DNA of 64,000 nucleotides from the NCBI GenBank assembly GCA_902567235.1, contig CACFLX010000003.1, forward strand, positions 1 through 64,000, given 5' to 3'. Origin of the DNA: an uncultured Pelagibacteraceae bacterium (GTDB lineage Bacteria > Pseudomonadota > Alphaproteobacteria > Pelagibacterales > Pelagibacteraceae). A model generated the notes under the pieces. The model searched no databases and was not told the DNA's origin. It saw only the letters and a program-made list of their open reading frames with translations. Both the position numbers and the translations under genes were made by a program. Positions 10,059 through 20,817 of the stretch are shown one piece after another (position 1 is the stretch's first letter; every line of letters starts with the position of its first letter).

Positions 10059-10812
10059 TTGAAAAAATTATTATAGATAAAATAATTCTATAAATTACAA
10101 AAAATTTTAAAGAAAATTTTTTTGTATAAATTAAAAAATATTTAATTGTTAGATATGAAAAAATAAAAGACAATATTATTGAAAAAATAAGAAATAAATT
10201 AAACTCTAAATTTTCATTTACTGCATCTTTTAAAGAAAGAACGCTCGCTCCCATTAAAGCTGGGATAGATAAATAAAATGATATTTTTGTTGAGTCATAT
10301 CTATCAAAATTTAAAAATCTACCAGCTGTGATTGTTATCCCAGCTCTGCTTACACCAGGTATAATTGCAAGAACTTGTAGTATTCCAATAATTAAAATAT
10401 TTTTAATTGTTAAATCTTTTTCTATATTTTTTTTAATTTTAAAAGTATCTGCAAAATACATTAAAATACCAAAAATTAATGTTGTCCATGCAATTACTTT
10501 CAGATTTCTAAAAGAATTAATTATGCCTGTTGAATAAAAAATATATCCAATTAATATTAATGGAATTGAACCAATTATAAGTAAATTGAATAATTTTTTA
10601 TCATTAGAAATATTTAATAATTCTTTTTTAAAATAATATATTATTGCAAGTAATGATCCCAAATGTAATCCAACGTCAAATATAAGTGACTTATTTGAAA
10701 AATTAATAACGTTAGAAAATATTATTAAATGAGCAGAAGAACTAACGGGTATAAATTCTGAAATTCCTTGAACAATTGATAAAATTAGAATTTCTAAGAA
10801 GTTTGAAATCAT
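10045..10812 (-). CDS. uppP: Undecaprenyl-diphosphatase (BacA/UppP)
   Basis: 255 residues and strongly hydrophobic. It shows the two family signatures, GISEFIPVSSSAHL (about 16-29) and PGVSRAGITITAGRFLNFDR (about 152-171). The integral membrane enzyme removes the terminal phosphate from undecaprenyl diphosphate, so the lipid carrier for peptidoglycan and other envelope polymers can be reused. Its length agrees with the family. It is monocistronic on the minus strand and divergent from gltD across a 158-bp gap. Confidence 0.9.
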   Translation of the reverse strand: MISNFLEILILSIVQGISEFIPVSSSAHLIIFSNVINFSNKSLIFDVGLHLGSLLAIIYYFKKELLNISNDKKLFNLLIIGSIPLILIGYIFYSTGIINSFRNLKVIAWTTLIFGILMYFADTFKIKKNIEKDLTIKNILIIGILQVLAIIPGVSRAGITITAGRFLNFDRYDSTKISFYLSIPALMGASVLSLKDAVNENLEFNLFLIFSIILSFIFSYLTIKYFLIYTKKFSLKFFVIYRIILSIIIFSIIYY

Positions 10813-10970
10813 TTTGATTTGTTTCTAATAAAGAATATAACCTTAAATTGAAGCAATTACGTGAAAGCATAACAGGCATGCAGGTTTATCTAAAACCCTA
10901 TAAAATATAGCAAAAAAGAAGATTTATAGTCAGCACTTATTACCCTTTTCTCTATTTATCCATATAAATT

Positions 10971-12431
10971 ATGCTATATGCTGCCTCTTATATGACGGAT
11001 AAAATGCTTAAATTTGTAAAATTAGATCAGCAAAATCCTCCTAAAAGAAAAGTTTTAGATCGTAAAGAGGATTTTAATGAGATTTATAGTGAATTTATAA
11101 ACGAAAAAGCGAAAGAACAGTCTAGCAGGTGTTCACAATGTGGAGTTCCTTTCTGCCAAGTACACTGTCCTTTGAGTAATAACATTCCTGACTGGTTAAA
11201 ACTTACTGCTGAAGGAAGGCTTAAAGAGGCTTATGAATTGGCACAAAGTACAAATAATATGCCCGAAGTTTGTGGAAGAATTTGTCCACAAGATAGATTA
11301 TGTGAAGGAAATTGTGTAATTGAACAATCAGGGCACGGAACAGTTACAATAGGATCAGTAGAAAAATTTATTACTGAAAATGCATGGGAGAATAAATGGG
11401 TTGAACCTATAAAGGTTAGAATAGAAAAAAAACAATCAGTAGGAATAATAGGTGCAGGGCCAGCAGGACTAGCGTGTGCTGAACAATTAAGAAAACAAGG
11501 TTATCAAGTAACAATTTATGATAGATATGATCGTGCAGGAGGCCTTCTTATATACGGTATTCCAAATTTTAAATTAGAAAAATTTGTAGTTGAGAGAAGA
11601 ACAAATCTTTTAAAAAAGGGAGGTATTAAATTTATTCAAAATTTTGAAGTTGGAAAAGATGCAACAATAAGTGAATTAAAAGAAAAACATGATGCCATTC
11701 TTATTGCTACAGGAGTTTATAAAGCAAGAGAAATAGAGATACCGGGTAGTAATTTAGAAAATATTTTTCCTGCAATGGATTTTTTAACAGCATCAAATAG
11801 AAAAGGTTTAGGGGATAAAGTTGAACAATTTGACAACGGCAAACTCAATGTAGAAGGAAAAGATGTAATTGTTATTGGAGGTGGTGATACAGCAATGGAT
11901 TGTGTTAGAACTTCTGTTAGACAAAACGCAAAATCAGTAAAATGTTTATATAGGAGAGATAGAGAGAATATGCCAGGTTCTGCAAGAGAGGTTTCCAATG
12001 CAGAGGAAGAAGGCGTTGAATTTGTTTGGCTATCAAATCCAAAAAAATTTGATGGAACAATTAAAATTGAAAATGTATTAGTCGATAAAATGAAACTTGG
12101 TGACCCTGATGAAAGTGGAAGAAGAAAACCAATTATTGAAACCAATTCAGAATTTAACTTAAAAGCAGACGTTATAATTAAAGCTCTTGGATTTGATCCA
12201 GAAAATCTTCCAAATCTATTTCAAGAAAAAGATTTAAAAGTAAGCACATGGGGAACAATTAAAGTTGATTTTGATACTATGGAAACAAATTTACCTGGGG
12301 TATTTGCAGCAGGAGACATTATAAGAGGAGCTTCCCTAGTTGTTTGGGCTATTAGAGATGGAAGAGAAGCTGCAAATTCTATTAAAAATTACTTAGAAAA
12401 AACAGAAAGTAAAAAAGCAAAAGTAGCATGA
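10971..12431 (+). CDS. gltD: Glutamate synthase (NADPH) small subunit
   Basis: 486 residues if the first ATG is used. The family-like start MTDKMLKFV at 10992 (479 residues) is more likely, because alphaproteobacterial GltD proteins begin this way. The N-terminal Fe-S cluster cysteines are in CSQCGVPFCQVHCP and CGRICPQDRLCEGNC. They are followed by an FAD-binding GAGPAG motif (about 160) and an NADPH-binding GGGDTAMD motif (about 303). The subunit delivers electrons from NADPH to GltB for the GOGAT reaction in ammonium assimilation. It overlaps gltB by 4 bp (ATGA), so the two are translationally coupled. Confidence 0.95.
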   Translation: MLYAASYMTDKMLKFVKLDQQNPPKRKVLDRKEDFNEIYSEFINEKAKEQSSRCSQCGVPFCQVHCPLSNNIPDWLKLTAEGRLKEAYELAQSTNNMPEVCGRICPQDRLCEGNCVIEQSGHGTVTIGSVEKFITENAWENKWVEPIKVRIEKKQSVGIIGAGPAGLACAEQLRKQGYQVTIYDRYDRAGGLLIYGIPNFKLEKFVVERRTNLLKKGGIKFIQNFEVGKDATISELKEKHDAILIATGVYKAREIEIPGSNLENIFPAMDFLTASNRKGLGDKVEQFDNGKLNVEGKDVIVIGGGDTAMDCVRTSVRQNAKSVKCLYRRDRENMPGSAREVSNAEEEGVEFVWLSNPKKFDGTIKIENVLVDKMKLGDPDESGRRKPIIETNSEFNLKADVIIKALGFDPENLPNLFQEKDLKVSTWGTIKVDFDTMETNLPGVFAAGDIIRGASLVVWAIRDGREAANSIKNYLEKTESKKAKVA

Positions 12432-15400
12432 TAAAAAATTATAAAAAAAATCTAAAAATTTTGAAAAATAATCATGTTTATTCAAAAGATATGGAGCATG
12501 ATGCATGTGGAGTTGGGTTGGTTGCTTCTACAGAGGGAAAAAAATTAAGAAAGATTGTAGAATATGGAATTGAAGCTCTTAAAGCTGTATGGCATAGAGG
12601 AGCCGTTGATGCTGATGGTAAAACAGGAGATGGAGCAGGAATTCACGTTGAAATTCCGTATGATTTTTTTGCAGAAAAGATAGAAACTAAAGGGCACAAA
12701 CACGATAATTCTGAAATATGTGTTGGAATGATCTTTTTGCCTAGAGATAGTTTTAATGTTCAGGAAGACTGTAAGACCATTGTTGAAAAAGAGCTTACTA
12801 AATCAAATTTTAAAATTTACGGATGGAGACAAGTTCCAATAAACACAAAAGTTTTGGGAGATAAAGCAAACAGCAACAGACCAGAAATTACCCAAATATT
12901 GTTTAAGCATAATGATAAAAAATTAGTAGATAAAGATTTAGAAAGAAAACTTTATGAGATTAGAAGAAAAATTGAAAATCAAATTATAAAAAGCAACATA
13001 GAGGGATTTTATATATGTTCTTTAAGTTCAAAATCGATAATTTATAAAGGAATGTTTTTAGCAGAGGCATTATCCGATTTTTACCCTGATCTAAAGGATG
13101 AGAGATTTATATCAAGATATGCGATTTTTCATCAAAGATTTTCTACAAATACATTTCCAAGTTGGGATTTAGCACAACCTTTTAGAGCCATTGCTCATAA
13201 CGGAGAAATAAATACTTTTAGAGGAAATTGTAACTGGATGAAAGTTCACGAAGATGAAATGGAAAGCCCATTATTTGAAAATATAGAGAATTTAAAACCA
13301 GTAATACAACCAGGAGCTTCTGATTCAGCAGCCTTAGATAATGTTTTTGAATTACTAAATATATCAGGCCAATCTGCACCTTTAGCAAAATTAATGTTAA
13401 TTCCAGATGCGTGGTCTAAAAAAAGTAAAATTTTACCTAGGGATCATCAAAGATTATTTAATTTCTTAAATAGTACAATGGAACCTTGGGACGGTCCAGC
13501 AGCAATAGCTGCTACAGATAATGAATGGGCAATTGCAGCCAATGATAGAAATGGCCTTCGTCCTTTAAGATATACTGTAACAAAAGATAAACTTCTTTTT
13601 GCAGGGTCCGAAACTGGAATGATCGAATTAGATGAAAAAAAAATTATTTCCAAAGGAAGACTAGGTCCTGGTGAAATTATTGGAATAAGAATAAACAGGG
13701 GCAAGGTTTTTAACAATAATGAAATTAAAAATTATTTAGCAAAAGAATTTAAACATTTTAATAGTCAAATAGTAGATTTAGATAAAAAAATTACAATTGA
13801 TAAAGAAAAATTTATTTTTTCTGGATCAGATTTAAGAAAAAGACAACATGCGTTTGGAATAAGTATAGAAGATTTGGAAATGATTCTACATCCAATGGCT
13901 GAGGACGCTAAAGAAGCGGTTGGTTCTATGGGTGATGATACTCCACTTGCAGTTCTATCTGATAGATACAGGCCATTGTATCATTTTTTTAGGCAAAATT
14001 TTAGTCAAGTTACAAATCCTCCAATTGACTCTTTAAGAGAAAATAAAGTTATGAGTTTAAAAACTAGATTTGGTAATTTAGGCAACATATTGAATTTTGA
14101 TAAATTAACAAAAGATAATATTTATGTTTTAGAAAGCCCTATTTTATCAAATTCACAATTTTCAAAATTTATTAAATTTTTTGGACAAAACTCAAAAAAT
14201 ATTGATTGTACCTTTTTAAACAATAGATCTTTGGTTGAGTCTTTAGATCAAATTATAAAGGAATCTGAAATTGCAGTAAGACAAGGTACAACACAGTTAG
14301 TATTGACTGATATAGCAGTATCAGAAGAAAGAATTGCAATTCCAATGCTTTTGTGTGTAGGCGCTATTAATAAGCATTTAATTAAAAAAAAACTAAGAGG
14401 ATATGTTTCTATAAATGTACAAACTGGAGAAGCTTTAGATACACATTCATTTGCAACGATTTTAGGAGTTGGAGCAACTACTATTAATCCATATTTAGCC
14501 TTAGATAGCCTATATCAAAGATACGAAAAAAAACTTTTTGGAAAGTTTCGATATGAAGAGTGCATTGAAAGATATATTAAATCAGTAAATTCTGGACTTT
14601 TGAAGATAATGTCTAAAATGGGAATTTCAGTTTTAAGTTCTTATAGAGGCGGGTGTAATTTTGAAGCCCTTGGATTAAGTCGCACTATCGTCTCAGAATA
14701 TTTCCATGGAGTAACCTCAAAAATCTCAGGCATTGGATTAGTTGGAATAGAACAGAAGATAAAAAATATTCACAAGGAAGCATTTCAAAACAATGATAAT
14801 ATTCTACCAATTGGAGGAATTTATAAATACAGAAAAAATGGAGAAACACATCAATATCAAGGTAAATTAATTCATTTACTTCAAAGCGCTGTAACTAAAA
14901 ATTCATTTGATACTTATAAAAAATATACAAAAGGAATTTACGATCTTCCACCAATCAATTTAAGAGATTTGATTGATTTTAGAAAAAGATATTTAAAATC
15001 TTCAATTGATATTTCTGAAGTTGAGCCAGTAGCAGAAATATTAAAAAGGTTTGGAAGTGGTAGCATGTCTCATGGCGCTTTATCAAAAGAAGCACATGAA
15101 ACTTTAGCTATAGGAATGAATAGAATTAAAGGTGCTTCATGTAGTGGCGAAGGCGGAGAAGATGAAAAAAGGTTCACTCTTTTAAAAAATAAAGATAATG
15201 CAAATTCTAGAGTTAAACAAATTGCATCAGCAAGATTTGGTGTAACAATTAATTATTTAAATAATTGTAATGAAATAGAAATTAAAATTGCTCAAGGAGC
15301 AAAGCCCGGTGAGGGTGGACAACTTCCAGGTTTTAAAGTAACAGATGAAATTGCAAAACTAAGATATTCTACACCAGGGGTAACACTTATATCGCCACCT

Positions 15401-16936
15401 CCTCACCATGATATTTATTCGATAGAAGATTTAGCTCAATTAATTTATGATTTAAAACAAGTAAACCCAAAAGCTAGAGTAGCTGTTAAGTTGGTTGCAT
15501 CATCAGGAATAGGAACAATTGCAGCGGGAGTTGCAAAAGCTAAAGCAGATATAATTTTAATTTCAGGACATAATGGAGGAACAGGTGCTACTCCACAAAC
15601 AAGTGTAAAGTATGTTGGAATACCTTGGGAGATGGGATTAACAGAAGTTAATCAGGTTTTGATTTTAAATAATTTGAGACATAGTGTTACTTTAAAAACT
15701 GATGGTGGAATAAAAACAGGGAGAGATGTTGTTATCGCCGCAATGATGGGTGCTGAAGAATATGGTGTAGCAACCACAGCTTTAGTTGCAATGGGATGTA
15801 TTATGGTTAGACAATGTCATTCTAACACTTGTCCAGTTGGGGTTTGTACACAAGATGAAAAATTAAGAGAAAAATTTAGTGGAACTCCAGAAAAAGTTGT
15901 AAATTTATTTAAATTTATTGCAGAGGAAGTAAGAGAAATATTGGCTGAATTAGGCTTTAAATCATTAAATGAAATTATTGGAAGAACAGATTTATTAAAA
16001 CAAGTTAGTACTGGTTCATCAAACTTAGATGATTTAGATTTACACCCTCTTTTTATTTTACCTGATCCTGGTAGTTTCAAAAGATATTGTGAAAAAAAAG
16101 ATATTAATGAAATTCCCAACACTTTAGACCAAGAAATATTACCTGAAATCGAAGATAAAATTGGAAAAGTAAATGTAATCGATAAAGAGTTTAAAATAAA
16201 AAATACTCATAGGGCAGTTGGTACCAGAATTTCTTACCATTTATTAAATAAATATGGCCATGAAAAGCTCGAAGAAGATTTTCTAACTCTAAAGTTTAAA
16301 GGTTCAGCTGGACAATCTTTTGGTGCATTTGGAATTAAAGGTTTAAAACTTTTACTTGAAGGTGATGCAAATGATTACGTAGCAAAAGGTTTGTCTGGAG
16401 CCTCGATTTCAATTAAATTGCCAAAAGATAGTAACTTAATTTCTAATGAAAATACAATTATTGGAAATACAGTATTATATGGTGCAACATCAGGAAATTT
16501 ATTTGCTTCGGGAAAAGCTGGTGAAAGGTTCGCTGTAAGAAATTCAGGAGCCACAACAGTTATTGAAGGTTGCGACTCCAATGGCTGTGAATATATGACA
16601 GGTGGATCAGTAGTTATTCTTGGACAAGTGGGAGATAATTTTGCAGCAGGAATGACTGGTGGGATGGCATTTATTTATGATGAAAAAAATGAATTTGAAA
16701 AAAAAGTAAATCCAGAAACAGTTATATGGCAAAGATTAGAAACTGAATATTGGAAAAACTTATTAAAAAATTTAGTTCAGAAACATTTTGAAGAAACAAA
16801 ATCAAAGATAGCTGAAAAGATCATTTTTGATTATAAAAATGAGATAAATAATTTCTATCAAGTATGTCCAAAAGAAATGTTAGATAAACTTGATAATCCA
16901 ATAATAATAAAAGATAAGATTAATATTGCTATCTAA
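12428..16936 (+). CDS. gltB: Glutamate synthase large subunit
   Basis: 1502 residues, full length. The class II glutamine amidotransferase nucleophile is Cys27 in HDACGVGLVAS, implying removal of a 26-residue propeptide. A central domain, an FMN-binding synthase domain (around FGSGSMSHGALSKEAH, about 875), the 3Fe-4S cysteines in RQCHSNTCPVGVCTQ (about 1128-1142) and a C-terminal beta-helix domain follow in the usual order. It converts glutamine and 2-oxoglutarate into two glutamates using electrons from GltD. The stop overlaps the convergent hydrolase gene by 4 bp. Confidence 0.96.
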   Translation: MIKNYKKNLKILKNNHVYSKDMEHDACGVGLVASTEGKKLRKIVEYGIEALKAVWHRGAVDADGKTGDGAGIHVEIPYDFFAEKIETKGHKHDNSEICVGMIFLPRDSFNVQEDCKTIVEKELTKSNFKIYGWRQVPINTKVLGDKANSNRPEITQILFKHNDKKLVDKDLERKLYEIRRKIENQIIKSNIEGFYICSLSSKSIIYKGMFLAEALSDFYPDLKDERFISRYAIFHQRFSTNTFPSWDLAQPFRAIAHNGEINTFRGNCNWMKVHEDEMESPLFENIENLKPVIQPGASDSAALDNVFELLNISGQSAPLAKLMLIPDAWSKKSKILPRDHQRLFNFLNSTMEPWDGPAAIAATDNEWAIAANDRNGLRPLRYTVTKDKLLFAGSETGMIELDEKKIISKGRLGPGEIIGIRINRGKVFNNNEIKNYLAKEFKHFNSQIVDLDKKITIDKEKFIFSGSDLRKRQHAFGISIEDLEMILHPMAEDAKEAVGSMGDDTPLAVLSDRYRPLYHFFRQNFSQVTNPPIDSLRENKVMSLKTRFGNLGNILNFDKLTKDNIYVLESPILSNSQFSKFIKFFGQNSKNIDCTFLNNRSLVESLDQIIKESEIAVRQGTTQLVLTDIAVSEERIAIPMLLCVGAINKHLIKKKLRGYVSINVQTGEALDTHSFATILGVGATTINPYLALDSLYQRYEKKLFGKFRYEECIERYIKSVNSGLLKIMSKMGISVLSSYRGGCNFEALGLSRTIVSEYFHGVTSKISGIGLVGIEQKIKNIHKEAFQNNDNILPIGGIYKYRKNGETHQYQGKLIHLLQSAVTKNSFDTYKKYTKGIYDLPPINLRDLIDFRKRYLKSSIDISEVEPVAEILKRFGSGSMSHGALSKEAHETLAIGMNRIKGASCSGEGGEDEKRFTLLKNKDNANSRVKQIASARFGVTINYLNNCNEIEIKIAQGAKPGEGGQLPGFKVTDEIAKLRYSTPGVTLISPPPHHDIYSIEDLAQLIYDLKQVNPKARVAVKLVASSGIGTIAAGVAKAKADIILISGHNGGTGATPQTSVKYVGIPWEMGLTEVNQVLILNNLRHSVTLKTDGGIKTGRDVVIAAMMGAEEYGVATTALVAMGCIMVRQCHSNTCPVGVCTQDEKLREKFSGTPEKVVNLFKFIAEEVREILAELGFKSLNEIIGRTDLLKQVSTGSSNLDDLDLHPLFILPDPGSFKRYCEKKDINEIPNTLDQEILPEIEDKIGKVNVIDKEFKIKNTHRAVGTRISYHLLNKYGHEKLEEDFLTLKFKGSAGQSFGAFGIKGLKLLLEGDANDYVAKGLSGASISIKLPKDSNLISNENTIIGNTVLYGATSGNLFASGKAGERFAVRNSGATTVIEGCDSNGCEYMTGGSVVILGQVGDNFAAGMTGGMAFIYDEKNEFEKKVNPETVIWQRLETEYWKNLLKNLVQKHFEETKSKIAEKIIFDYKNEINNFYQVCPKEMLDKLDNPIIIKDKINIAI

Positions 16937-17688
16937 ATAGAATTAGAAAAAATATTATTTAATTCCTTCGTAATTTTATTTAAGTTTCTTTTTGAAGAGA
17001 GGCTATGATCACCATTTTTGATGATTAACAATTTTTTATTTTTATTTTTGAAAATTTTAAGAACCTTTTTAGAATAACTTACTGGGACTACTTCGTCTTT
17101 TTTTCCATGAATCATGGTTACATAAATTTTACTTGTAATTATTTTATTTAAAATTTTATTTTTTCTTCCATCCTTAATTAATTGATATGTAATAGGATAT
17201 TCATAATTTCCATATTTTAAATGATAAATTCCTTTTTTTTTAATTTCATTTTTTATTTTTTTGTCAAATTTTTTCCACATTAAATTTTCTAAAAATTCAG
17301 GTGCAGATCCTATTCCTAAAAAACCTAAAATTTGATTATTAAAAAATTTAAATTGATTTAAGGATATCCAAGAACCCATACTGGAGCCAACAAGAATAAA
17401 TTTATTTTTTTTTATAATTCTCTTAATTGATATTTTTACTTCATTTGTCCATTTGCTAATATTTCCTTGAGTAAATTTTCCTGAAGATTTTCCATGTCCA
17501 GAGTATTCTACAGCAAGAAAGCCTATCTTTTTACTGTTACAGAATTTTAATATTTTTTTTGGCTTTTCCCCTTCCAAATCAGACATAAATCCATGAAGAA
17601 AAACAACATAGGGCTTATTTTTGTATTTATTGATCAAATATCTAATTTTTTTAGATGAAGATATTTTTAAAAATTTATATTTATTCAT
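16933..17688 (-). CDS. Alpha/beta-hydrolase
   Basis: 251 residues with an alpha/beta-hydrolase layout: an oxyanion-hole strand VVFLHGFMSDLEG, a nucleophile elbow VGSSMGSW (Ser near 104), an Asp in GKKDEVVPV, and a C-terminal catalytic His in NGDHSL. No signal peptide is seen, so it is likely cytosolic. It resembles small serine esterases/acyl hydrolases; the substrate is unknown. It is convergent with gltB and divergent from the next glycosyltransferase. Confidence 0.75.
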   Translation of the reverse strand: MNKYKFLKISSSKKIRYLINKYKNKPYVVFLHGFMSDLEGEKPKKILKFCNSKKIGFLAVEYSGHGKSSGKFTQGNISKWTNEVKISIKRIIKKNKFILVGSSMGSWISLNQFKFFNNQILGFLGIGSAPEFLENLMWKKFDKKIKNEIKKKGIYHLKYGNYEYPITYQLIKDGRKNKILNKIITSKIYVTMIHGKKDEVVPVSYSKKVLKIFKNKNKKLLIIKNGDHSLSSKRNLNKITKELNNIFSNSI

Positions 17689-17730
17689 TAAAGTTTATCT
17701 GAGTAAATTCTTAATATATAATTCTATCAA

Positions 17731-18900
17731 ATGTCATCTAAATTAAAAGTTTTGCAAGTTATTCCGAAATTAGGATATGGGGGCGCTGAAACTGGATGTT
17801 ATGATTTAGCTCATTATTTGCATGAGCAGAATGCCAAATCATATATAGTAACCAGTGGTGGGCCTTTATTGAAATATATAGATAAAAAAAAAGTAAAATT
17901 AATAAGGTTGCCCGTTCAAAGTAAAAATCCCATTCTTATTTTTTTAAATTCAATTATTTTAACACTTATTATTTTGTTTTCCGGAATAAATATTGTTCAC
18001 GCTAGAAGCCGTGCTCCTGCATGGTCATGTTTTATTGCTTGTAAGATTACTAGAAGAAAATTTGTTACAACATTTCATGGAACTTATAATTTTAATAGTT
18101 CAGTAAAAAAATTTTATAATTCTGTGATGGTAAAATCCGAATTGATAATTGCGGGATCAAACTTTATTTTTTCTCACATAAATGAAAATTATTCTAATTA
18201 CTTAAAAAAGAATCAAAAACTATTAACTATTTTTAGAGGTATAAACTTAGATTACTTTGATGGGACAAAAATAAAAGATAATGATGGATCAAAACTGATT
18301 AACGAATGGAAAATAGATAAATCTTTAAGTTTTTATCAGAAAAAAATTATTCTTTTTCCAGGAAGATTAACTGCTTGGAAAGGCCATGAGATGTTTATTG
18401 AAGCTTTAAATTTATTTAAACAGAAAAACCCAGACAAATTATTTTTTGTAATTATTTTAGGGAGTGATCAAGGAAGAAAAATATATAAAAAAAAAATTCA
18501 AAGACTTATTGAACAATATAGATTAATTCAGGATATAGTATTCATTGATAATTGTGAAAAAATGCCTTTAGCCTACAAAATAGCAAATATTGTTATAAAT
18601 TGTTCTATAGAGCCCGAAGCTTTTGGAAGAGTAGCAGTCGAAGCCCAAGCAATGGAAAAAGTAATAGTCGCAAGTGATATCGGCGGTTCAAAAGAAACAA
18701 TAATTGATAACAAAACTGGTTTTCTATTTAAAGCTGGAGATGCAAATGCTTTAAGTGAAAAATTGGCACATATATTTGAATTAGATGAAACAACGTTGAA
18801 ATCTATGGGTATTGAGGGTAGAAAAAATGTAATAAAAAAATTTAATGTTGAAAAAATGTGTTTTTCTACATATTCAGAATATATAAAGCTAATATCATAA
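17731..18900 (+). CDS. GT4-family glycosyltransferase
   Basis: 389 residues with the GT-B fold signs of family 4. The N-terminus has GYGGAETGCYDLAHYL, a phosphate-binding PGRLTAWKGHEMFIEAL comes mid-way, and the EPEAFGRVAVEAQA motif (E-x7-E, nucleotide-sugar contact) lies near the C-terminus. Such enzymes build lipopolysaccharide or other envelope glycans on the cytosolic face of the membrane. Its stop codon is immediately followed by the thrS start, so it probably shares a transcript with the translation genes. Donor and acceptor are not predictable. Confidence 0.82.
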   Translation: MSSKLKVLQVIPKLGYGGAETGCYDLAHYLHEQNAKSYIVTSGGPLLKYIDKKKVKLIRLPVQSKNPILIFLNSIILTLIILFSGINIVHARSRAPAWSCFIACKITRRKFVTTFHGTYNFNSSVKKFYNSVMVKSELIIAGSNFIFSHINENYSNYLKKNQKLLTIFRGINLDYFDGTKIKDNDGSKLINEWKIDKSLSFYQKKIILFPGRLTAWKGHEMFIEALNLFKQKNPDKLFFVIILGSDQGRKIYKKKIQRLIEQYRLIQDIVFIDNCEKMPLAYKIANIVINCSIEPEAFGRVAVEAQAMEKVIVASDIGGSKETIIDNKTGFLFKAGDANALSEKLAHIFELDETTLKSMGIEGRKNVIKKFNVEKMCFSTYSEYIKLIS

Positions 18901-20817
18901 ATGCCTAATATTAAATTACCAGATGGAAATTCAATTAGTTTTGAAAAAAAAGTTACTGGATTACAAATTGCTGAGAAAATTAGTAAATCTCTTTTAAAAC
19001 AAGCGTTAGTAATTAGTGTTGATGGAAATTTAAGAGATTTGAATTATGAAATAGATAAGGATTGTTCTGTTAAAATTCATACAGCAAAAGATAAAGAAGG
19101 ACTTGAAACAATTAGACATGATACAGCGCATGTTTTAGCAATGGCTGTACAGGAACTTTTTCCTGGCACTCAAGTTACAATTGGACCAGTAATTGATAAT
19201 GGATTTTATTACGATTTCGCAAGAAAAAAACCATTTACTGAAGAGGATTTACGAGAAATTGAAAAAAAAATGTTAGAAATTGTAGAGAGAGATGAGCCTA
19301 CTCATAGAGAAGTTTGGAAGCGTGATAAAGCTGTCGAGCACTTTAAAAAAGCTGGAGAAATTTATAAAGCAGAAATAATTAGAGATATACCAAAAGATGA
19401 AGAGGTTTCAGTTTACTTTCATGGAAAATGGCATGATTTATGTAGAGGTCCTCATCTAATGTCTACTGGAAAAATTGGAAAATATTTTAAACTTATGAAA
19501 GTTTCAGGAGCTTATTGGAGAGGTGATTCAAAAAATGAAATGCTTCAAAGGATTTATGGAACAAGTTGGTCTAATCAGAAAGAACTAGACGAATATTTAA
19601 ATATGATTGAAGAGGCTGAAAAAAGAGATCATAGAAAGTTAGGTAAAGAAATGGATTTATTCCATTTTAGAGAAGAAAGTCCAGGCTCTGTTTTTTGGCA
19701 TGAAAAAGGTTGGAATTTATTTCAGAAATTAATTGCTTACATGAGGTCTAAACAAGACGATGCAGGCTATAAAGAAATAAATACTCCAGAAATATTGGAT
19801 CGATCATTGTGGGAAAAATCAGGTCATTGGGAAAAATTTGGTGCAAACATGTATACTTCTACAACACCAGATGAAAAAGTGTTTGCAATTAAACCAATGA
19901 ATTGTCCAGGTTGTGTTCAAGTTTTTAATCAAGGTTTAAAAAGTTATAGGGATTTACCTCTTAAAATGTCTGAATTTGGAAAAGTTCATAGGTATGAACC
20001 GTCAGGTGCCTTACATGGACTTTTAAGAGTAAGAGCTTTTACACAAGATGATGCACATATTTTTTGCTCTGAAGATCAAATTACTGAAGAATGTTTAAAT
20101 GTTACCAATTTAATTTTAGAAATTTATAAAGATCTCGGTTTTGAAAATGTAATTTTAAAATATTCTGATAGACCAGATGTACGTGTAGGAGAAGATAGTG
20201 TTTGGGATAAATCGGAGAAAGCACTATTGGAAGCAATTAAAGCTTCTAAACTTGAATATAGTATAAATAAAGGAGAAGGTGCATTTTATGGACCAAAGAT
20301 AGAATTTGTATTAAGAGATGCCATTGGTAGAGATTGGCAATGTGGAACACTTCAAGTAGATCTAAATTTACCTGGAAGACTTGGTGCGTCATTTGTTGAT
20401 AAAGATGGATCAAAAAAAGTACCTGTTATGTTACATAGAGCTTTGTTTGGATCTTTAGAAAGATTTATAGGTATATTAATCGAAAATTATTCTGGAAAAT
20501 TACCTTTTTGGATATCTCCACTTCAAACAATGGTAATACCAGTATCTGAAGATTTTGATGACTATGCAAAAAAAGTAAATCAAAAAATAAAAAAAGCCGG
20601 CATCAGTTCAGAAGTTGATCTAAAAAATCATAATTTAAACTATAAAATAAGAGAGCATTCATTGTCTAAAGTGCCTATTTTGTTAATATGTGGAAAAAAA
20701 GAAGTTGACAGCAATAGTGTAACTATTAGAAGATTGGATTCTAATAAACAAGAAAATATGGATTTAGATTTATTTATAAAAAAATATTCTGCTTTAAATC
20801 AAGTATCTTCAAATTAA
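18901..20817 (+). CDS. thrS: Threonyl-tRNA synthetase
   Basis: 638 residues, full length. An N-terminal TGS domain (about 1-62) is followed by the editing domain with H73xxxH77, the class II catalytic core with the zinc-binding NCPGC motif near 335 and motif 2 around FGKVHRYEPSGALHGLLR, and a C-terminal anticodon-binding domain. It charges tRNA-Thr and clears mischarged Ser. The thrS-infC-rpmI-rplT-pheS-pheT order that begins here is the classic bacterial arrangement. Confidence 0.96.
   Translation: MPNIKLPDGNSISFEKKVTGLQIAEKISKSLLKQALVISVDGNLRDLNYEIDKDCSVKIHTAKDKEGLETIRHDTAHVLAMAVQELFPGTQVTIGPVIDNGFYYDFARKKPFTEEDLREIEKKMLEIVERDEPTHREVWKRDKAVEHFKKAGEIYKAEIIRDIPKDEEVSVYFHGKWHDLCRGPHLMSTGKIGKYFKLMKVSGAYWRGDSKNEMLQRIYGTSWSNQKELDEYLNMIEEAEKRDHRKLGKEMDLFHFREESPGSVFWHEKGWNLFQKLIAYMRSKQDDAGYKEINTPEILDRSLWEKSGHWEKFGANMYTSTTPDEKVFAIKPMNCPGCVQVFNQGLKSYRDLPLKMSEFGKVHRYEPSGALHGLLRVRAFTQDDAHIFCSEDQITEECLNVTNLILEIYKDLGFENVILKYSDRPDVRVGEDSVWDKSEKALLEAIKASKLEYSINKGEGAFYGPKIEFVLRDAIGRDWQCGTLQVDLNLPGRLGASFVDKDGSKKVPVMLHRALFGSLERFIGILIENYSGKLPFWISPLQTMVIPVSEDFDDYAKKVNQKIKKAGISSEVDLKNHNLNYKIREHSLSKVPILLICGKKEVDSNSVTIRRLDSNKQENMDLDLFIKKYSALNQVSSN

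Noticed and set aside
10860-10960. Riboswitch upstream of gltD
   Set aside because: No recognisable aptamer core; only weak hairpins are visible.
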